NCBI GenBank assembly: GCA_034508935.3
Contig: CM067443.1
Location: 4,582,472-4,646,471, forward strand
DNA length: 64,000 bases
Source of the DNA: Berghia stephanieae
Lineage: Eukaryota > Mollusca > Gastropoda > Nudibranchia > Aeolidiidae
Reading direction: 5' to 3'
In this document: positions 10,289 to 21,546 of the stretch, piece after piece
Numbering within the stretch: the stretch's first letter is position 1
How the letters are laid out: each line of letters begins with the position of its first letter
Translations under genes and position numbers: made by a program
Notes under the pieces: generated by a model
What the model was told of the DNA's origin: nothing
The model's database searches: none
The model's input: the letters and a program-made list of their open reading frames with translations, nothing else

Positions 10289-12721
10289 TAATATAATATA
10301 AAATTAATAATAATAATAATAATAATAAATAAGCTTACTTATAGAGCACCTTACACCGAAGTCTCAAAGCACTGTACATAGATAGATAAGTTGCTCACAA
10401 TTTACTGACACATGAACATCACGAACATACACCCACCTCCGTGCACAATGGAACTCACACAAAGACCACTTCCTCTCAGACACACAACACACATAGTAAC
10501 ATGTAATACTAAAATTAATGCTGCTAATTAACACAATCAGCTGGATAGATATTTTTTAAACAGTTGAGATTTGAGGTGTTTCTTAAAACTTCAGATTTCA
10601 TTACAGCGTTCGGAGAGTTCAGAGCGATGAATGGTATACTCTGGAAGGCTGACAAACAGGAAGTTGCAGTAGTCGAGTCGGGACAGTACAACTGCACACA
10701 CAATGGTCTGAAACATGTCCTGACTTAAGTTTTGTCTAATGTGTGAAAGCCTGTTAAGATCCAAATTGATAGCCCTAATGACTCCATTTATGTAATCTTT
10801 CATTGAAAGTGAGCTATCCAAGATAACACCGAGGTTTTTGGCCTTTGTTGCAGCTGAGAGACCATCTCGTTGCCAATTGGGGTGGAGGAGATGTGGATAT
10901 TTCGAAGTCTGGTCGCGAACCGCACTAGATGATGTCTGTTTTCTCATCATTGAGCTTAAGTTTGTGGTTCATCATCCATTTCATAGCACAGCATTTTTTA
11001 GTTACTTGGAGAACAGAGGAAATATTTGCCGGGATGGAAGTCTTTAGAACTGGGTGTCATGTGCATACACCTGGTACTGTACACCATGGTCCTTGATGAC
11101 TTGCCCGAGGGGCATTGTATAAAGAGTAAAGAACCATACGTTGGAGAACACCATAATTTAAAGGCACACTGCAGGATGTTATTTCATCAATGGTAAAAGT
11201 CTGTGACCTATCTGCAAGTTAAGACGAACACTATTTAAGGACAATGATGAATTCCAAAATGTTCTGAAAGAGTTATGCACAGTATGTCATGGTCGATTGT
11301 ATCAAATGCTGCAGACAAGTCAAGCAATGATGAAACATATAATTTTCCTTCATCGCAGAATGTCGTTAACTATTTTTTTACAGTGCCACCTTTAGTATGT
11401 AGATTGATATTTTTCGACTAGATTGGTTGTGGATAGGTTTCAATCAGATTTTTTCGAGAATTTTTGAGAATAATGTGAGATTGCAAACAGGACAGAAGTT
11501 TTTTAAATTTTCAGGATCAAGGTTGGACTTCTTCAAAAGTGGGGTGATCATTGCTTTTTTAGAAGACTGTGGTATTGTTCTGGAAATTGTGAATTTGTGT
11601 TATGAGCTCTGAAGTGGATTGCAAACAATTGAAAAGTACTTTGGTGGGGATCGGGTTAAGGCCACATGACTATGGTGGGCATGATCTTATATCTTTCACT
11701 GCATCTGATCTAACTGATCAGAAAGATTTAAATTAGAGACCTTGGTAAGAAGAGCATAATCTAGGCGTTGGGGTGTCTGCACACTCAGGATTGGAATCAA
11801 GGTCTTTTCTGATATTTGATAAATTTGATACAAAGTACTGTACAAAGTTGTCTGGCAAGTCGACGTTGGCTATTGAGCTAGGAAGAATGTATTGGGTGTT
11901 GATTAAAGTAAGCTGGCATAGTTCGATTAACACACTGACATAATGTTGCAGGTTAAGTACTGAAGATAGACGCAACATTAGTAAGTTGTGGGATGGTGTG
12001 AAGTTATGACACTGGATCACAATAAGTATGTCCTCCTCATTATAGTCCAAGAGAAGATAATTGTTGGAGCGACAAGTTTTCAAGAAACAGACATCACAGC
12101 TTTACACTGTTATATTGTGATTATTTTTGGTATCATTTTACCACTACTCTTGTATTACAATCATGTTTTGTTGGTTTCATTTATCTCTTTTTTTTTCCCT
12201 CTTTCCTTTTTGCTGTCATCAATTTGGAAAATTGAAATAAAGTTTTAAATCAAAAATATGATAGATAGGTGGTAACCAATCATTTTTAAGGCTTCATATT
12301 ACTATTTCTCTATTTTCAGGTGATTAATCCTGTACCTGCTCTCACATCTGCTCAATTACAGGCACACCAGAGAAATAGGAGGAGGATGTGTTATGTGACA
12401 ATAGCTATTTTTGTTGGAATAATTGTATTATTCATTATTATTGTAAGCATCCAGACGAGTGTGATGAACTGACAATTGAAATTCTGATATCACCCATCCT
12501 TGAAGCATCACCAATAGAGAGTTAAGAACTCCAGGAAAAATTATTCTTTGATATTTGTAAATATAAATTTCTATTATTTTCAGGCTTATGGTCCAGGATA
12601 TCCAACTTCTTCCCGATGGCTGCCATCAGAACAAAGGAATCGGAGAAGACTTTTTGTTGGAATTATTCTCTTTATTGTTGGAGTTATCATATTTATTATA
12701 TTTCGTGTAGCAGTTTGGTAG
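6376..12721 (+). CDS. PPxY-containing proline/tyrosine-rich single-pass membrane protein (spliced, N-terminus not located)
   Basis: Four coding exons are seen: 6376-6686, 8055-8111, 12320-12472 and 12584-12721, each with AG acceptors and GT donors where needed. The product begins DFTNAQPPSYDDAMKASAPP and continues with PPYPVA repeats, QQTYPS and PPPQQYPQQTGY. Then comes VTVVANQGAVGRPVVGGPV, and a C-terminus made of a basic QRNRRR motif next to a hydrophobic segment. PPSY is a PPxY motif of the kind bound by WW domains, including NEDD4-type ubiquitin ligases. The predicted form is a cytosolic Pro-rich tail anchored by a C-terminal helix. The first visible codon is split (xAC), so a 5' exon with the start codon is missing; it may lie upstream of 6375. 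The last two exons look like alternatives (see their entries). I do not recognise a named orthologue. The introns hold family C repeats and a decayed LINE. Confidence 0.75.
6687..8054 (+). other. PPxY gene intron
   Basis: GT donor at 6687 and AG at 8053-8054. It contains a guanine run at about 7087-7121 (over 20 consecutive G, possible G-quadruplex or length-unstable tract) and a family C copy at 7242-7758. Confidence 0.7.
7242..7758 (+). repeat. Family C repeat, copy 2
   Basis: Starts GGGTGGGGTTCCTGACCTCC and ends with a slightly changed hairpin (tggtgctgat...caagtgccgtaaaac) plus an aaacaacaaag tail. Lies inside the first visible intron of the PPxY gene, same strand. Confidence 0.8.
8055..8111 (+). 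CDS. PPxY gene, 57-bp microexon
   Basis: Nineteen codons, VTVVANQGAVGRPVVGGPV, flanked by AG (ataG at 8054) and GTAAGT at 8112. Both ends are phase 0, so inclusion or skipping keeps the frame. Confidence 0.75.
9095..9621 (+). repeat. Family C repeat, copy 3
   Basis: Starts GGTGGGGTTCCTGACCTCCC and ends GGCGCTGAACTGACCTAAAT, then GTTGCAAGCGCCGTAAAACC and an A-rich tail. Confidence 0.8.
10204..10331. repeat. (TAA)n microsatellite at the 3' end of the L2-type LINE
   Basis: Imperfect TAA/TA repeats. On the minus strand this reads as (TTA)n directly after the LINE's 3' tail, as expected for L2-group elements, which end in short tandem repeats. Confidence 0.75.
10332..12110 (-). mobile_element. 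Decayed L2/CR1-group LINE (linker, RT and 3' tail)
   Basis: Minus strand. 12083-11733 reads as the endonuclease-RT linker (DNFVQYFVSNLSNIRKDLDSN). A fragment near 11350-11290 gives LLDLSAAFDTIDHDIL, a hallmark RT motif. 10950-10591 gives NLGVILDSSLSMKDYI and SRLDYCNFLFVSLP from the RT C-terminal part. Between these many stops and shifts break the frame; I count well over five. The 3' tail (tacagtgctttgagacttcggtgtaaggtgctctata) ends in (TTA)n. Old and inactive; it lies in the intron of the PPxY gene in opposite orientation. Confidence 0.8.
12320..12472 (+). CDS. PPxY gene, 3' coding exon a (transmembrane C-terminus 1)
   Basis: After the tattttcag acceptor it reads VINPVPALTSAQLQAHQRNRRR, then the hydrophobic run CYVTIAIFVGIIVLFIIIV, then SIQTSVMN and a TGA at 12470-12472. 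It also contains an internal GTAAGC donor at 12443. Using that donor would join phase 0 to exon b and put two hydrophobic segments in one protein. Confidence 0.7.
   Translation: MINPVPALTSAQLQAHQRNRRRMCYVTIAIFVGIIVLFIIIVSIQTSVMN
12584..12721 (+). CDS. PPxY gene, 3' coding exon b (transmembrane C-terminus 2)
   Basis: After ctattattttcag it reads AYGPGYPTSSRWLPSEQRNRRR, then the hydrophobic LFVGIILFIVGVIIFIIF, RVAVW and TAG at 12719-12721. It shares the QRNRRR-plus-helix design with exon a and starts in the same phase, which suggests an old exon duplication and alternative use. Confidence 0.7.
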   Translation, partial: AYGPGYPTSSRWLPSEQRNRRRLFVGIILFIVGVIIFIIFRVAVW

Positions 12722-14726
12722 CTCATGCAGGTACTCAATTTAAATGTTTTTTTTTTTTTTCTTTTTATCCTTTTGTTATTTAGTGCATGACTAACATATA
12801 TTGTGAAGCATGTAGATTGTGACAAAAGAGAACTTTTTCAATGTCCCACTCATTTCGTCTTTGTTTTTATATGATAATCGACTCAATTGTGAAAGAGACC
12901 ATTCTTTTTTTTTTATATATATTATTATATTTTTCCACTCATGACAGTCAAATTTTCTGTCTAATTACTCCGCAACTGACTTTTTTATTATAAGAAGGGA
13001 ACTGTTGGCCTTTCAGGAATTGCATTGGGTTATTCAATCTTTAAATCGCTAAGATTAAATGACCAACTTGTTTTCCACATTATGTTATTACTTATGCCAG
13101 TGTCATCTGCCAAAAAGGGGATGTCACTATTGTTCACCAAGTGTGTTAAATGTATTCCAAAAAATATGTTCACTATTGTGCCAAACTCTTTTGCAATCCA
13201 CCATTAAATTCATATTTTTTTGAAAATTGAATTTTGTCACAATCTTTATTAGTGAATCCGTATTCCAAAAAATATGTTCACTTTGGCAATCTTGCTAATC
13301 AATAAATCGATGTTTTGAAGAATTTGTCAATCTTTATTAGTGAATCGATATCAGATGTAATATACAGAGTTGGGATTTTTATGTGAACTGTAAGAATGGA
13401 AATTGAATGGACTATTTGAGTTAGAAAGATTTCAATTTTTTGTATGAGATTGGAAATTCATTCAGAATTTGTTTGGTGAGCTCTACATAAGGTTTGGACA
13501 ATGGTAACAATTTAGTACAAACACTGTAAATGCATATTTTTTTATAGTGTTATAGAAAAGGCAAGTCTATATTTTCAGCCACTATTACAAATATTACTGT
13601 CACATTTTTAATAACGAAGCAATCTTGTTTAATGGAATTCATCTTGATTACCAGACAAATTATGGATACTACTCATTGTCCTCTTTTGTTGCGTGTTTCT
13701 CTTGTGTCACTGATTGCACAGCTGCTTTTACCCTTTGATCCCATCTCTATCAACTTTGAACTAACCAAAGAGGGTTACTTTTTAAACTTCTGTACTTTGA
13801 AAGGAATTTAAAGGTTTTATAAGACACATAGGCTTTTTTTTTCTTTTCTCGACACTAGTTTTGATATCAAGATCATAGCATGATATTCCATAAAGCCTTG
13901 TTTTGGTGTTTAAAAAAAGCAGATGCATTTTTTAAAAATTTTACATAAAAAATAATCAGAAACTATGTTATATTCAAATTTGTTTCAATAAACGTTAGAA
14001 TAATTTTCCTATGCAAAGCAGAAAGAATGATGACACTCTGCCTATTCGTTTTTCTGTTATTCAAAGTTCATAACCGTAAACATAAAACAAAACATCTTGT
14101 ATTTGTTTATTGTAGTCTATTTGTTATGAATGTTTGTTGTTTTCTGTACCCAAGATGTTCAATTGTCTTTGTTAAAATTTGAGCCCAGGAACTGTCTTGG
14201 CGTTGTCCATAGTTGTTACCTATATAAAAAACAAAAAACATAGAAAAGAAAGTAATAATAATGCCTGCCTTTTTATATTTGTACTCAGAAGTGTAGTTTC
14301 ATATTCGTAGTTGACCTAGTTGATGCGAGCTTATCTCTATATATCTATGGAATTGGTTCGTGATGCCTTAATTCTCTTCTGCTCCACTATGTTTGTTGTT
14401 TCCCTACCTGTGGCTCCATGTGTAAGTGTTTTTGTTCTTTTGTTGTTTTTTTTAATCTTTTTTTATTGTCTTGTGTAATGCTTAATATGTATCATATTTA
14501 TTTTACCTGCACATCATATTTTATTGTGATTTTAGATGTCTGTGATGAAATCGTTTGAGATTATCCCTTACTGCTAAGGTCTGGAGTTTTATTGATTGAT
14601 CGGTTGTTGCTGCCATCCTTGCAATCATAACTTTAACATGAAGTAATTGGGAATAAGAGATTTTGCGTGATTGGGGTTTTTTTGATGGCAGTCAGTGACT
14701 TAAACTTGGTTAGAGGACCTTTTTAT
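12722..14726 (+). other. Probable 3' untranslated and downstream region of the PPxY gene
   Basis: No gene seen. AATAAA signals occur at 13301-13306 and 13987-13992; either could end the transcript. A local duplication is present: ATTCCAAAAAATATGTTCAC near 13155 and 13262, and AATCTTTATTAGTGAAT near 13240 and 13330. Confidence 0.4.
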
Positions 14727-15398
14727 ATTAACACTGGATAATCGCAACACATTGGGATCAGCAAAAATGTGATTAACCGCAGTTGCGATTCCTGACCACT
14801 ATTGCAACATTTTCCCTCTGAGTTTACACGCTTGGGACCGTCCATAACTGCGGTATCTTTGTTCGATTTCAGATAAAATGATGGGGCACTGTTTTCATTA
14901 GTTTGTTCCCAGCATTTGTAAGAGTGAAAAAGAATAGCTGTGATGAGAGACAATAAGCTCACACCAAACCCATTGGTCGCAATACATAGTTGTTGATCCC
15001 AAAACAAAGGATATCGCTCAGCCTCTCCTTACAACTGTCATTGTCTACCTGTTGTCTCGACAATGCAGCCCCCTCGCCTCCAATTAAATGGTCACAGATG
15101 ACCTCACAAACTCATACTGCAATGCTCCACCCTATTATGTGTCTAATAGAGTGGTGGCATACAACTCAAACATTAATCCCCACCCACTCTCAATTCTTCA
15201 ACTTGTCATGATTTCACCCATGATGAAATTTAATCATGAGATTTTGTTTGATTGATTTCTTAAATTTGCCACTTTTTGAAGTTGAAAACATATTGCGATT
15301 AACCAAAGTTTGTTGCAATTAATCACAGACTTTTATATAATTCTGTTTTGGGAAATGTTGCATAAACTGAAAGTTGCGATTATCCGGAATGGACTGTA
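14727..15398. mobile_element. pogo/Tigger-like MITE
   Basis: The right end, read on the minus strand, is TACAGTCCATTCCGGATAAT followed by CGCAAC: a TA target site plus a CAGT start, as in pogo-group transposons. The left end matches as ACTGGATAATCGCAAC at about 14733-14748, with its tip diverged. Subterminal GCGATTAACC-type motifs recur. About 670 bp, no transposase seen. Confidence 0.6.
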
Positions 15399-16340
15399 TT
15401 ACAATTCTGCTGTTTTAAGTGAACTCAACGGTTATTAAATCTGACTGAAATGACATCAGAATGTAAAAGAACAACCAAAAAGAAAAAAACCACTTTATTT
15501 TATCAATGATTCGATTCCTGAAATTGTAAATCTTAATTCATTTAAGGTTTAGATTCTTTTTCTTATGATTTTATTTTTGTTTTTATTTGACTATTTATTT
15601 TTGTTGTTGGGCACGTTATTTCATTTCATAATCATTTGGACCACAATATAAATTTATTTTTTAAGATGTTTATATCTTTACAAAACAAATCGTCTGTGAA
15701 CATAATGTTGAAGATAATCTTTTTTTTTTTAATGTTTAGTTTACAACAAATCCCAGGAGTTACAAATCAATTTTGTGTTGTAGTATAAATTGTTATAAAA
15801 TTTATATTTGATTTGGACATCTCGTAAGCTAATTAGAAGACTTTTATTTTGAAAATACATATGTCTTTTATTGTTAATTCCTTAATTATTTTTTTTTTCA
15901 ATTTGAATTTCATTGTTATTAATCTAAAACTGCTTAACAGTGATGAAAAATATTATATTGTTTTTTTTTCGTAAAAAAAAAGGGGGGTCTTTTGTTAGTG
16001 TACTGCTGCAGTGCTTTTATTATTATATTAAAAAATTCAGAATGTTCTCATCAAATAGTAATATTCTTGTTTTGTGCTGAATCCAGGGCAATGCAAAAAA
16101 AAAAAAAAATGATACGGATGATAATTAAATATTAATAAAAAGTTTTATTATACTCGCAAATAAGATTTTGTAATCTTAGTTATTTATAATAATAATATCT
16201 TTATTGTCCATGAAGGCAATTTTTCATTTGGTTACAGCTTATACATAACACTGCTAAAGATCTTATGCATTGTTCAATTTTTATAGTTAAAACATCATCC
16301 GTGAAGTGTGAGTTTATTCATTAATTTAAATATCATTTAT
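15399..16340. other. No gene seen
   Basis: Very AT-rich with homopolymer T and A runs; nothing coding recognised. Confidence 0.5.
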
Positions 16341-16349
16341 AATCTTTAC

Positions 16350-17130
16350 TAGTATGGTCTTCACTGTATGGTCTTCACTAGTATGGTCTTTACTAGTATG
16401 GTCTTCACTAGTATGGTCTTTACTAGTATGGTCTTCACTAGTATGGTCTTCACTAGTATGGTCTTTACTAGTATGGTCTTTACTAGTATGGTCTTCACTA
16501 GTATGGTCTTTTCTAGTATGGTCTTCACTAGTATGGTCTTTACTAGTATGGTCTTTACTAGTATGGTCTTTACTAGTATGGTCTTTACTAGTATGGTCTT
16601 CACTAGTATGGTCTTTACTAGTATGGTCTTTACTAGTATGGTCTTTACTAGTATGGTCTTTACTAGTATGGTCTTCACTAGTATGGTCTTTACTAGTATG
16701 GTCTTTACTAGTATGGTCTTTACTAGTATGGTCTTTACTAGTATGGTCTTCACTAGTATGGTCTTTACTAGTATGGTCTTTACTAGTATGGTCTTTACTA
16801 GTATGGTCTTTACTAGTATGGTCTTCACTAGTATGGTCTTTACTAGTATGGTCTTTACTAGTATGGTCTTTACTAGTATGGTCTTCACTAGTATGGTCTT
16901 TACTAGTATGGTCTTTACTAGTATGGTCTTTACTAGTATGGTCTTTACTAGTATGGTCTTTACTAGTATGGTCTTCACTAGTATGGTCTTCACTAGTATG
17001 GTCTTTACTAGTATGGTCTTTACTAGTATGGTCTTCACTAGTATGGTCTTCACTAGTATGGTCTTTACTAGTATGGTCTTTACTAGTATGGTCTTCACTA
17101 GTATGGTCGTTACTAGTAAGGTCTTGTTGT
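16350..17130. repeat. 15-bp minisatellite, about 52 copies, with higher-order pattern
   Basis: Unit GTATGGTCTTTACTA, alternating with a variant having C (GTATGGTCTTCACTA). Each unit junction contains the palindrome ACTAGT. The unit length is a multiple of three and has no stop in several frames, which creates long spurious ORFs on both strands. In the centre the variants follow C-T-T-T-T (75 bp) four times in a row. Confidence 0.95.
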
Positions 17131-19057
17131 CCGTCATCAGAATTAGAGCAGAGCTCATGGTTTTCCGGATTGTACATAATTTTTCAAAATCTTTCTCAAT
17201 TTGGCTCTCCATTGTACACATTTACATAGCCGAGTATTGGCAGCACTGTAATAATGTAATGCTATATTCGTTGTTGACTCTATCCAGATAAATTGATCAC
17301 TGAGCGTAATGTTGAATTCTTGCTGCATCATTCTGACAAGTAAATTGCAGTGTAATAGTTTCTTTAGAATTTGTTCATAAATTGAAATGTGTAAAGTGTA
17401 TCAGTATGTAAGACCTTGTTATACAACCAAGCATGTGAGCAATAAAAATATTTTAAAAATAACGATGATATGTAATCACAATGCCGAATACCATCCCAAA
17501 TGCCCTATTTGTTGTATGCTGAAATTCCTGTTTTGGCATTGAAATTCCTCCAAATGGTGTCTGAAATTCCTGTGAGCCAAAATTTATGTAGACGTCACTG
17601 GATATATCAAGTCATAGTGTGGATTCATATTTAATAGTTCATTAATTTTATATAATCAATGCTTGTCATTATTGATGATAACTGAAAAATTCAGTCGTGG
17701 GACGATATAGCAGGGTTTTACAGTATGTATACATAATCTTTGATCTGTCGTGCAGCAATTACTCCGAATATTGTGAAATTGTACCATGTTTATTATTAAA
17801 TAAATGATTGAATATATAAACTTTATTCTGTCATATGGACATTGGGTTTGCTTATAATATTAATAAGGGGCGTTCAAGGAACAGTTGAGAGCTGTTCACA
17901 TAATATGCAATTCTGCTTTTTTAAAATTTTTATTATTCTTCTGATATCACTTTATTGACATGTCTGACTGAGAAAGATAATCATAAATTTATTCTTTACA
18001 ATGCCTTTGAAATGTTTCATGAACAAGTACAAAATAATTGTTAATTATTAATTTTGACACAATTGTACTAAAAACCTCAGAGCTATATTGCATTAAAGCT
18101 CAGGCACCTTTGGGGTTTTTTTTCACTTTTACTTACTAGTTATAAAGTGATAAGATGGTAATATATCACTTGTTGACTGGGGTTATCTGTTGTCCTGGTA
18201 AAAGTTTTTTAAAAACCCTCCCAAAACACTGACTCATTGGATCTTTGTATAAAAGTCCAATCCCAATGTATTTATTATTCACAAACCTTATATTAAGTTT
18301 TCGATAGTTCTTTATTTTTCACTGCAGTGCATTTGATTCATTTCTAACTTGTATACATACGTATATATGCAATTATATACGTCACGTTAAGCAATTTGAA
18401 AATTAATTTCTTTGTAATTTTTTTTTTCTGAAAGGGATGAATTAAAGATGTATAAAATAGATAAAGGTAGGACTCTTTTTTAAAAACTAACTCTGTGCAT
18501 TAAGGATAGAGATTGATGCTATTTGAATAATTGATACATTTGGGTTTTATCCTTTTGTCTCCTCAGCATATCACAGGTACTGATTTTGAAATCAATGGCA
18601 AGCAACACTCCGTATCCTCTTTCCCTTGCATTCTCAATAGAGCTGACCCACAGGAGACTTTTTAAGATTGTATCATGTTTCATTCATTTACCTTGTTGTT
18701 AATCCAACCAGATAGAGTAATGGAGTGATTGGTAATGTTTTAGACTGACACTTATTCTTCATATAAAATCAGTGAAGTCTTATATATGTGCCATAGCTCC
18801 AATCTCATGATTTCATGTTTAATGTACAGGTTTAGATCATGTCAGGTGAAGCTAATCTGAAATTAAATGAAAAGCAAAATAATTTTGCAAGATTGTAAAC
18901 TCTTTAAAAGCCTGTATCCTGTAAATATTTGATTTTTAATATCAAGTGTTTATCGAATGGTGCTTATTTGCAACCCTAACAAAATCAGAATAGTTAACCG
19001 TATGTCATTCAAATATGTTGCCCAAAGCTTTATAATCCAAACAAAAAATTAATGTAT
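17131..19057. other. No gene seen
   Basis: AT-rich. A short threefold CTGAAATTCCT-like phrase occurs at 17518-17575. Several AATAAA hexamers are present, for example near 17441. No supported exon. Confidence 0.45.
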
Positions 19058-19262
19058 GTAAATTAAGATGTGTTTAGATTTGATAATTAACATAAGACAA
19101 ATGATTGTTTACATTCTGGGTTACCTTTTATCAATCCATGGTTTTGTATGTAAATATAAAAAGCTTGAGCAAATGGAGTGGGTATAGAAACCAATAATCA
19201 AAAAAGTAAACAATCATTTGTCTCATGTTATTAATTGAAGCTCGGCATATCTTAATATATGT
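19058..19262. repeat. Foldback/MITE-like inverted repeat
   Basis: The left arm (about 19058-19112) contains ACAAATGATTGTTTAC. The right arm (about 19206-19262) contains GTAAACAATCATTTGT. The arms are about 50 bp, imperfect, around a ~95-bp centre. Confidence 0.6.
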
Positions 19263-19488
19263 CGCAAGTACAGCCATGCGCTGATGTTTATGTGACTTGA
19301 ATTTAAATGTGTTTAAATTTTAAGCACCTTTTGACCAGTAAAAAGGCCCTGTTTTTCTCCCACTTTATTTTGTGAATTTTTCACCTCGTTTTCTTAAACT
19401 CTGTGGCCTACTATTCAGAACGAGCAGCAGGTTGATGAAATAGATTGATTACTGTCAGAAGGATTTGCTGTTTTTCCTTAACGTCTGC

Positions 19489-19828
19489 ATCTCTTCTTCT
19501 TCTTCTTCTTCTTCTTCTTCTTCTTCCTTCTTCTTCTTCTTCTTCTTCTTCTTCTTCTTCTTCTTCTTTTCTTCTTCTTTCTTCTTCTTCTTCTTTTCTT
19601 CTTTTGTCTTCTTCTTCTTCTTCTTTTTCTTCTTTTTCTTCTTTTCTTCTTCTTCTTCTTCTTTCTTCTCTCTTCCTTTTTTTTTTTTTTTTTTTCTTCT
19701 TCTTCTTCTTCTTCTTCTTCTTCTTCTTCTTCTTCTTCTTCTTCTTCTTCTTCTTCTTCTTCTTCTTCTTCTTCTTCTTCTTCTTCTTCTTCTTCTTCTT
19801 CTTCTTCTTCTTCTTTTCTTCTTTTCTT
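19489..19828. repeat. (TTC)n microsatellite
   Basis: About 340 bp of TTC with a few interruptions and a pure T run at 19677-19695. Homopurine/homopyrimidine, so capable of triplex (H-DNA). Long spurious ORFs arise on both strands. Confidence 0.95.
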
Positions 19829-19935
19829 CATTAGGTAGAAACCTCAAGTTTGATGAACAAACATTTGATTTTAAAATAAAAAAGATGTCAGTATACTTGA
19901 GAGGATTGAAAATAGGAACTTCTTCTGGTGGATCT

Positions 19936-20262
19936 TTATTGGTTGTAGCCTCCCAAATAGCCAGATGTAACTTCTTTCTGGTTTTTAATAATGCCATGCA
20001 TCCATCTGTCTGCTGTGTCTAAAGACGACCTTCTCCTTGGTCTCCTTCTGCTCCACTTGCCCTTGCAGGCATCTTCCAGACAAACCAGGCAAAGCTTTTC
20101 AATTAAAACCTGTCTTGTGATGTGTTCAAGGTGTGGCAGCTTCAATTTTCTTGATGGCCTCCAAGATGCAGATGCTCGATGACTTGGCTGTCCATGTGAT
20201 TCGTAGACCTTTCTGTAGCACTTCGACTCAAATGCATTTAATCTTTTTTCATCTGCCATGAT
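19936..20262 (-). pseudogene. Remnant of a LINE reverse transcriptase C-terminus
   Basis: Minus-strand reading gives KRLNAFESKCYRKVYESH, then KLKLPHLEHITRQ, then GKWSRRRPRRRSSLDTADRW. This has the order of the C-terminal tail of many LINE polyproteins (RLEAFE-CYRR, KL-Y-GHI-R, GRRRPRRRW). A fragment only, with sequence loss. Confidence 0.55.
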
Positions 20263-21014
20263 TCACAGATATTGCTATGGGGAAAATGCAGGTTTCTATG
20301 ACTCCTGTGAGGACAGAAGAATAAAATGCACACTGTCTTACATTTTAACATGTTGTTTCATAATGATGGTTGGAATTCCTCTGAGAACAAGGCAATGTTT
20401 GGACGTCTTGGGCTAGTGGTTTCTTTATCCAGTCCACATACTTTGTATCTCTCTGTATGTTGTCATTTCCGTGTGGCTTTGTGTCTTCCCTTTGAATTAG
20501 ACCATTATATTTCATATGGGCCTTGCCTGGAATCTTCTATTTTGAAGATTGCAGTCCAATTCATTTATAATGTCTTATACGAGAGGATGTTTTTTCTCTG
20601 CTTCTTCTACTTTCTGTTTGAAGTAGCAATGTTGTCTTCCATTCTCTTAGATACTTCTATGTTCAGAGATGTTAGCTCTTTACTTTTCCTTCATCTTCCT
20701 TTACTAAACTGACTAAAAGTTTCGCAAGGGCAGTCTAGGTAATAAGAAACAAAGACAAAACATATCCCAATATCATTTCTGAATACAGCTTGTCAGATGT
20801 GCCTGTTTTTAATCTGCATCTTGTACAACTAAATGTGCATATTGAATGAAGTTCCACCAAATGTTCCTGTCCCTATCATTGAATCAACAATATTTGGTTT
20901 AACATGGTTTCTGATTCAAGTATATGTGTTTGTGGGAGATGAATTGTTTTCCTTGTAATGCATCCCTCATTGAATATTGTTATTGATATATTTCTGTATT
21001 ATATGAGACATATG
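20263..21014. other. No gene seen
   Basis: A 128-codon open stretch at 20326-20712 (+) has no recognisable domain and is Phe/Leu/Ser-rich; not accepted as a gene. Confidence 0.4.
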
Positions 21015-21546
21015 GAGTGGGGGTTTTAACCCCCAATGGTGAGCGGAGGGATCAATTTTGTTGTGTTATCTGTTCCTCTATATCTAATTTCCTATTCCAC
21101 GTTCCTTTCTGTCTATGTCTTGGAATGTGATCACTTTGTTCTGTTCTTGCCCGGGCCTGGAGTCCATGACTGAGAGGTATCAGTTACATTATTATTAGTC
21201 TTAAGTAAATCATTTTTTTCCCCTATCCCCCCTTTAAATCATCTCCCTGTAATGTTCTAATAGATTTTTAAAAACATAATATGTAAACATAAGATGGTAT
21301 TCCTCTTAGTGAGATCCTGTACTGGTTTCTTGATGGGATTTGTATTTGATTTCGAATTATGTCAATTAATAATTAATCTACTTTTACTTTCTATTTGAAC
21401 CAGTCCCCTTTGTTTTACTTTCTCTCAAGTGCTTTAAATCGTAAATCAAGAATTTTTGACAATCCCATTTTTTTTTCCTTTTTACTGCACTGAAATTACC
21501 TTTTAAAGTGTTGTAAAAAAACCAAACTTAAATCCAAAACAATAAC
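21015..21546 (+). repeat. Family C repeat, divergent copy 4
   Basis: Recognisable by CTTGGAATGTGATCACTTTG, TGAGAGGTATCAGTTACAT and the final TTTTTACTGCACTGAAATTACC. The hairpin is degraded. An older copy than those at 4.7, 24 and 26 kb. Confidence 0.65.

Larger units (their letters stand above)
8112..12319 (+). other. PPxY gene large intron
   Basis: About 4.2 kb between the GTAAGT donor and the tattttcag acceptor. It contains family C copy 3, an (ATA)n tract and a decayed L2-type LINE. No other exon recognised. Confidence 0.7.

Noticed and set aside
16326-17291. Long open frames on both strands, with repeated DHTSK/DHTSE-type or VWSLL-type peptides
   Set aside because: Produced by a 15-bp tandem repeat whose unit is divisible by three and lacks stops in several frames. 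No splice or start context and no family match.
19445-20022. Poly-Ser/Leu/Phe, poly-Glu/Lys/Arg frames
   Set aside because: These are translations of the TTC microsatellite in several frames.
20326-20712. 128-codon hydrophobic frame
   Set aside because: Phe/Leu/Ser composition expected from T-rich DNA; no recognisable domain.
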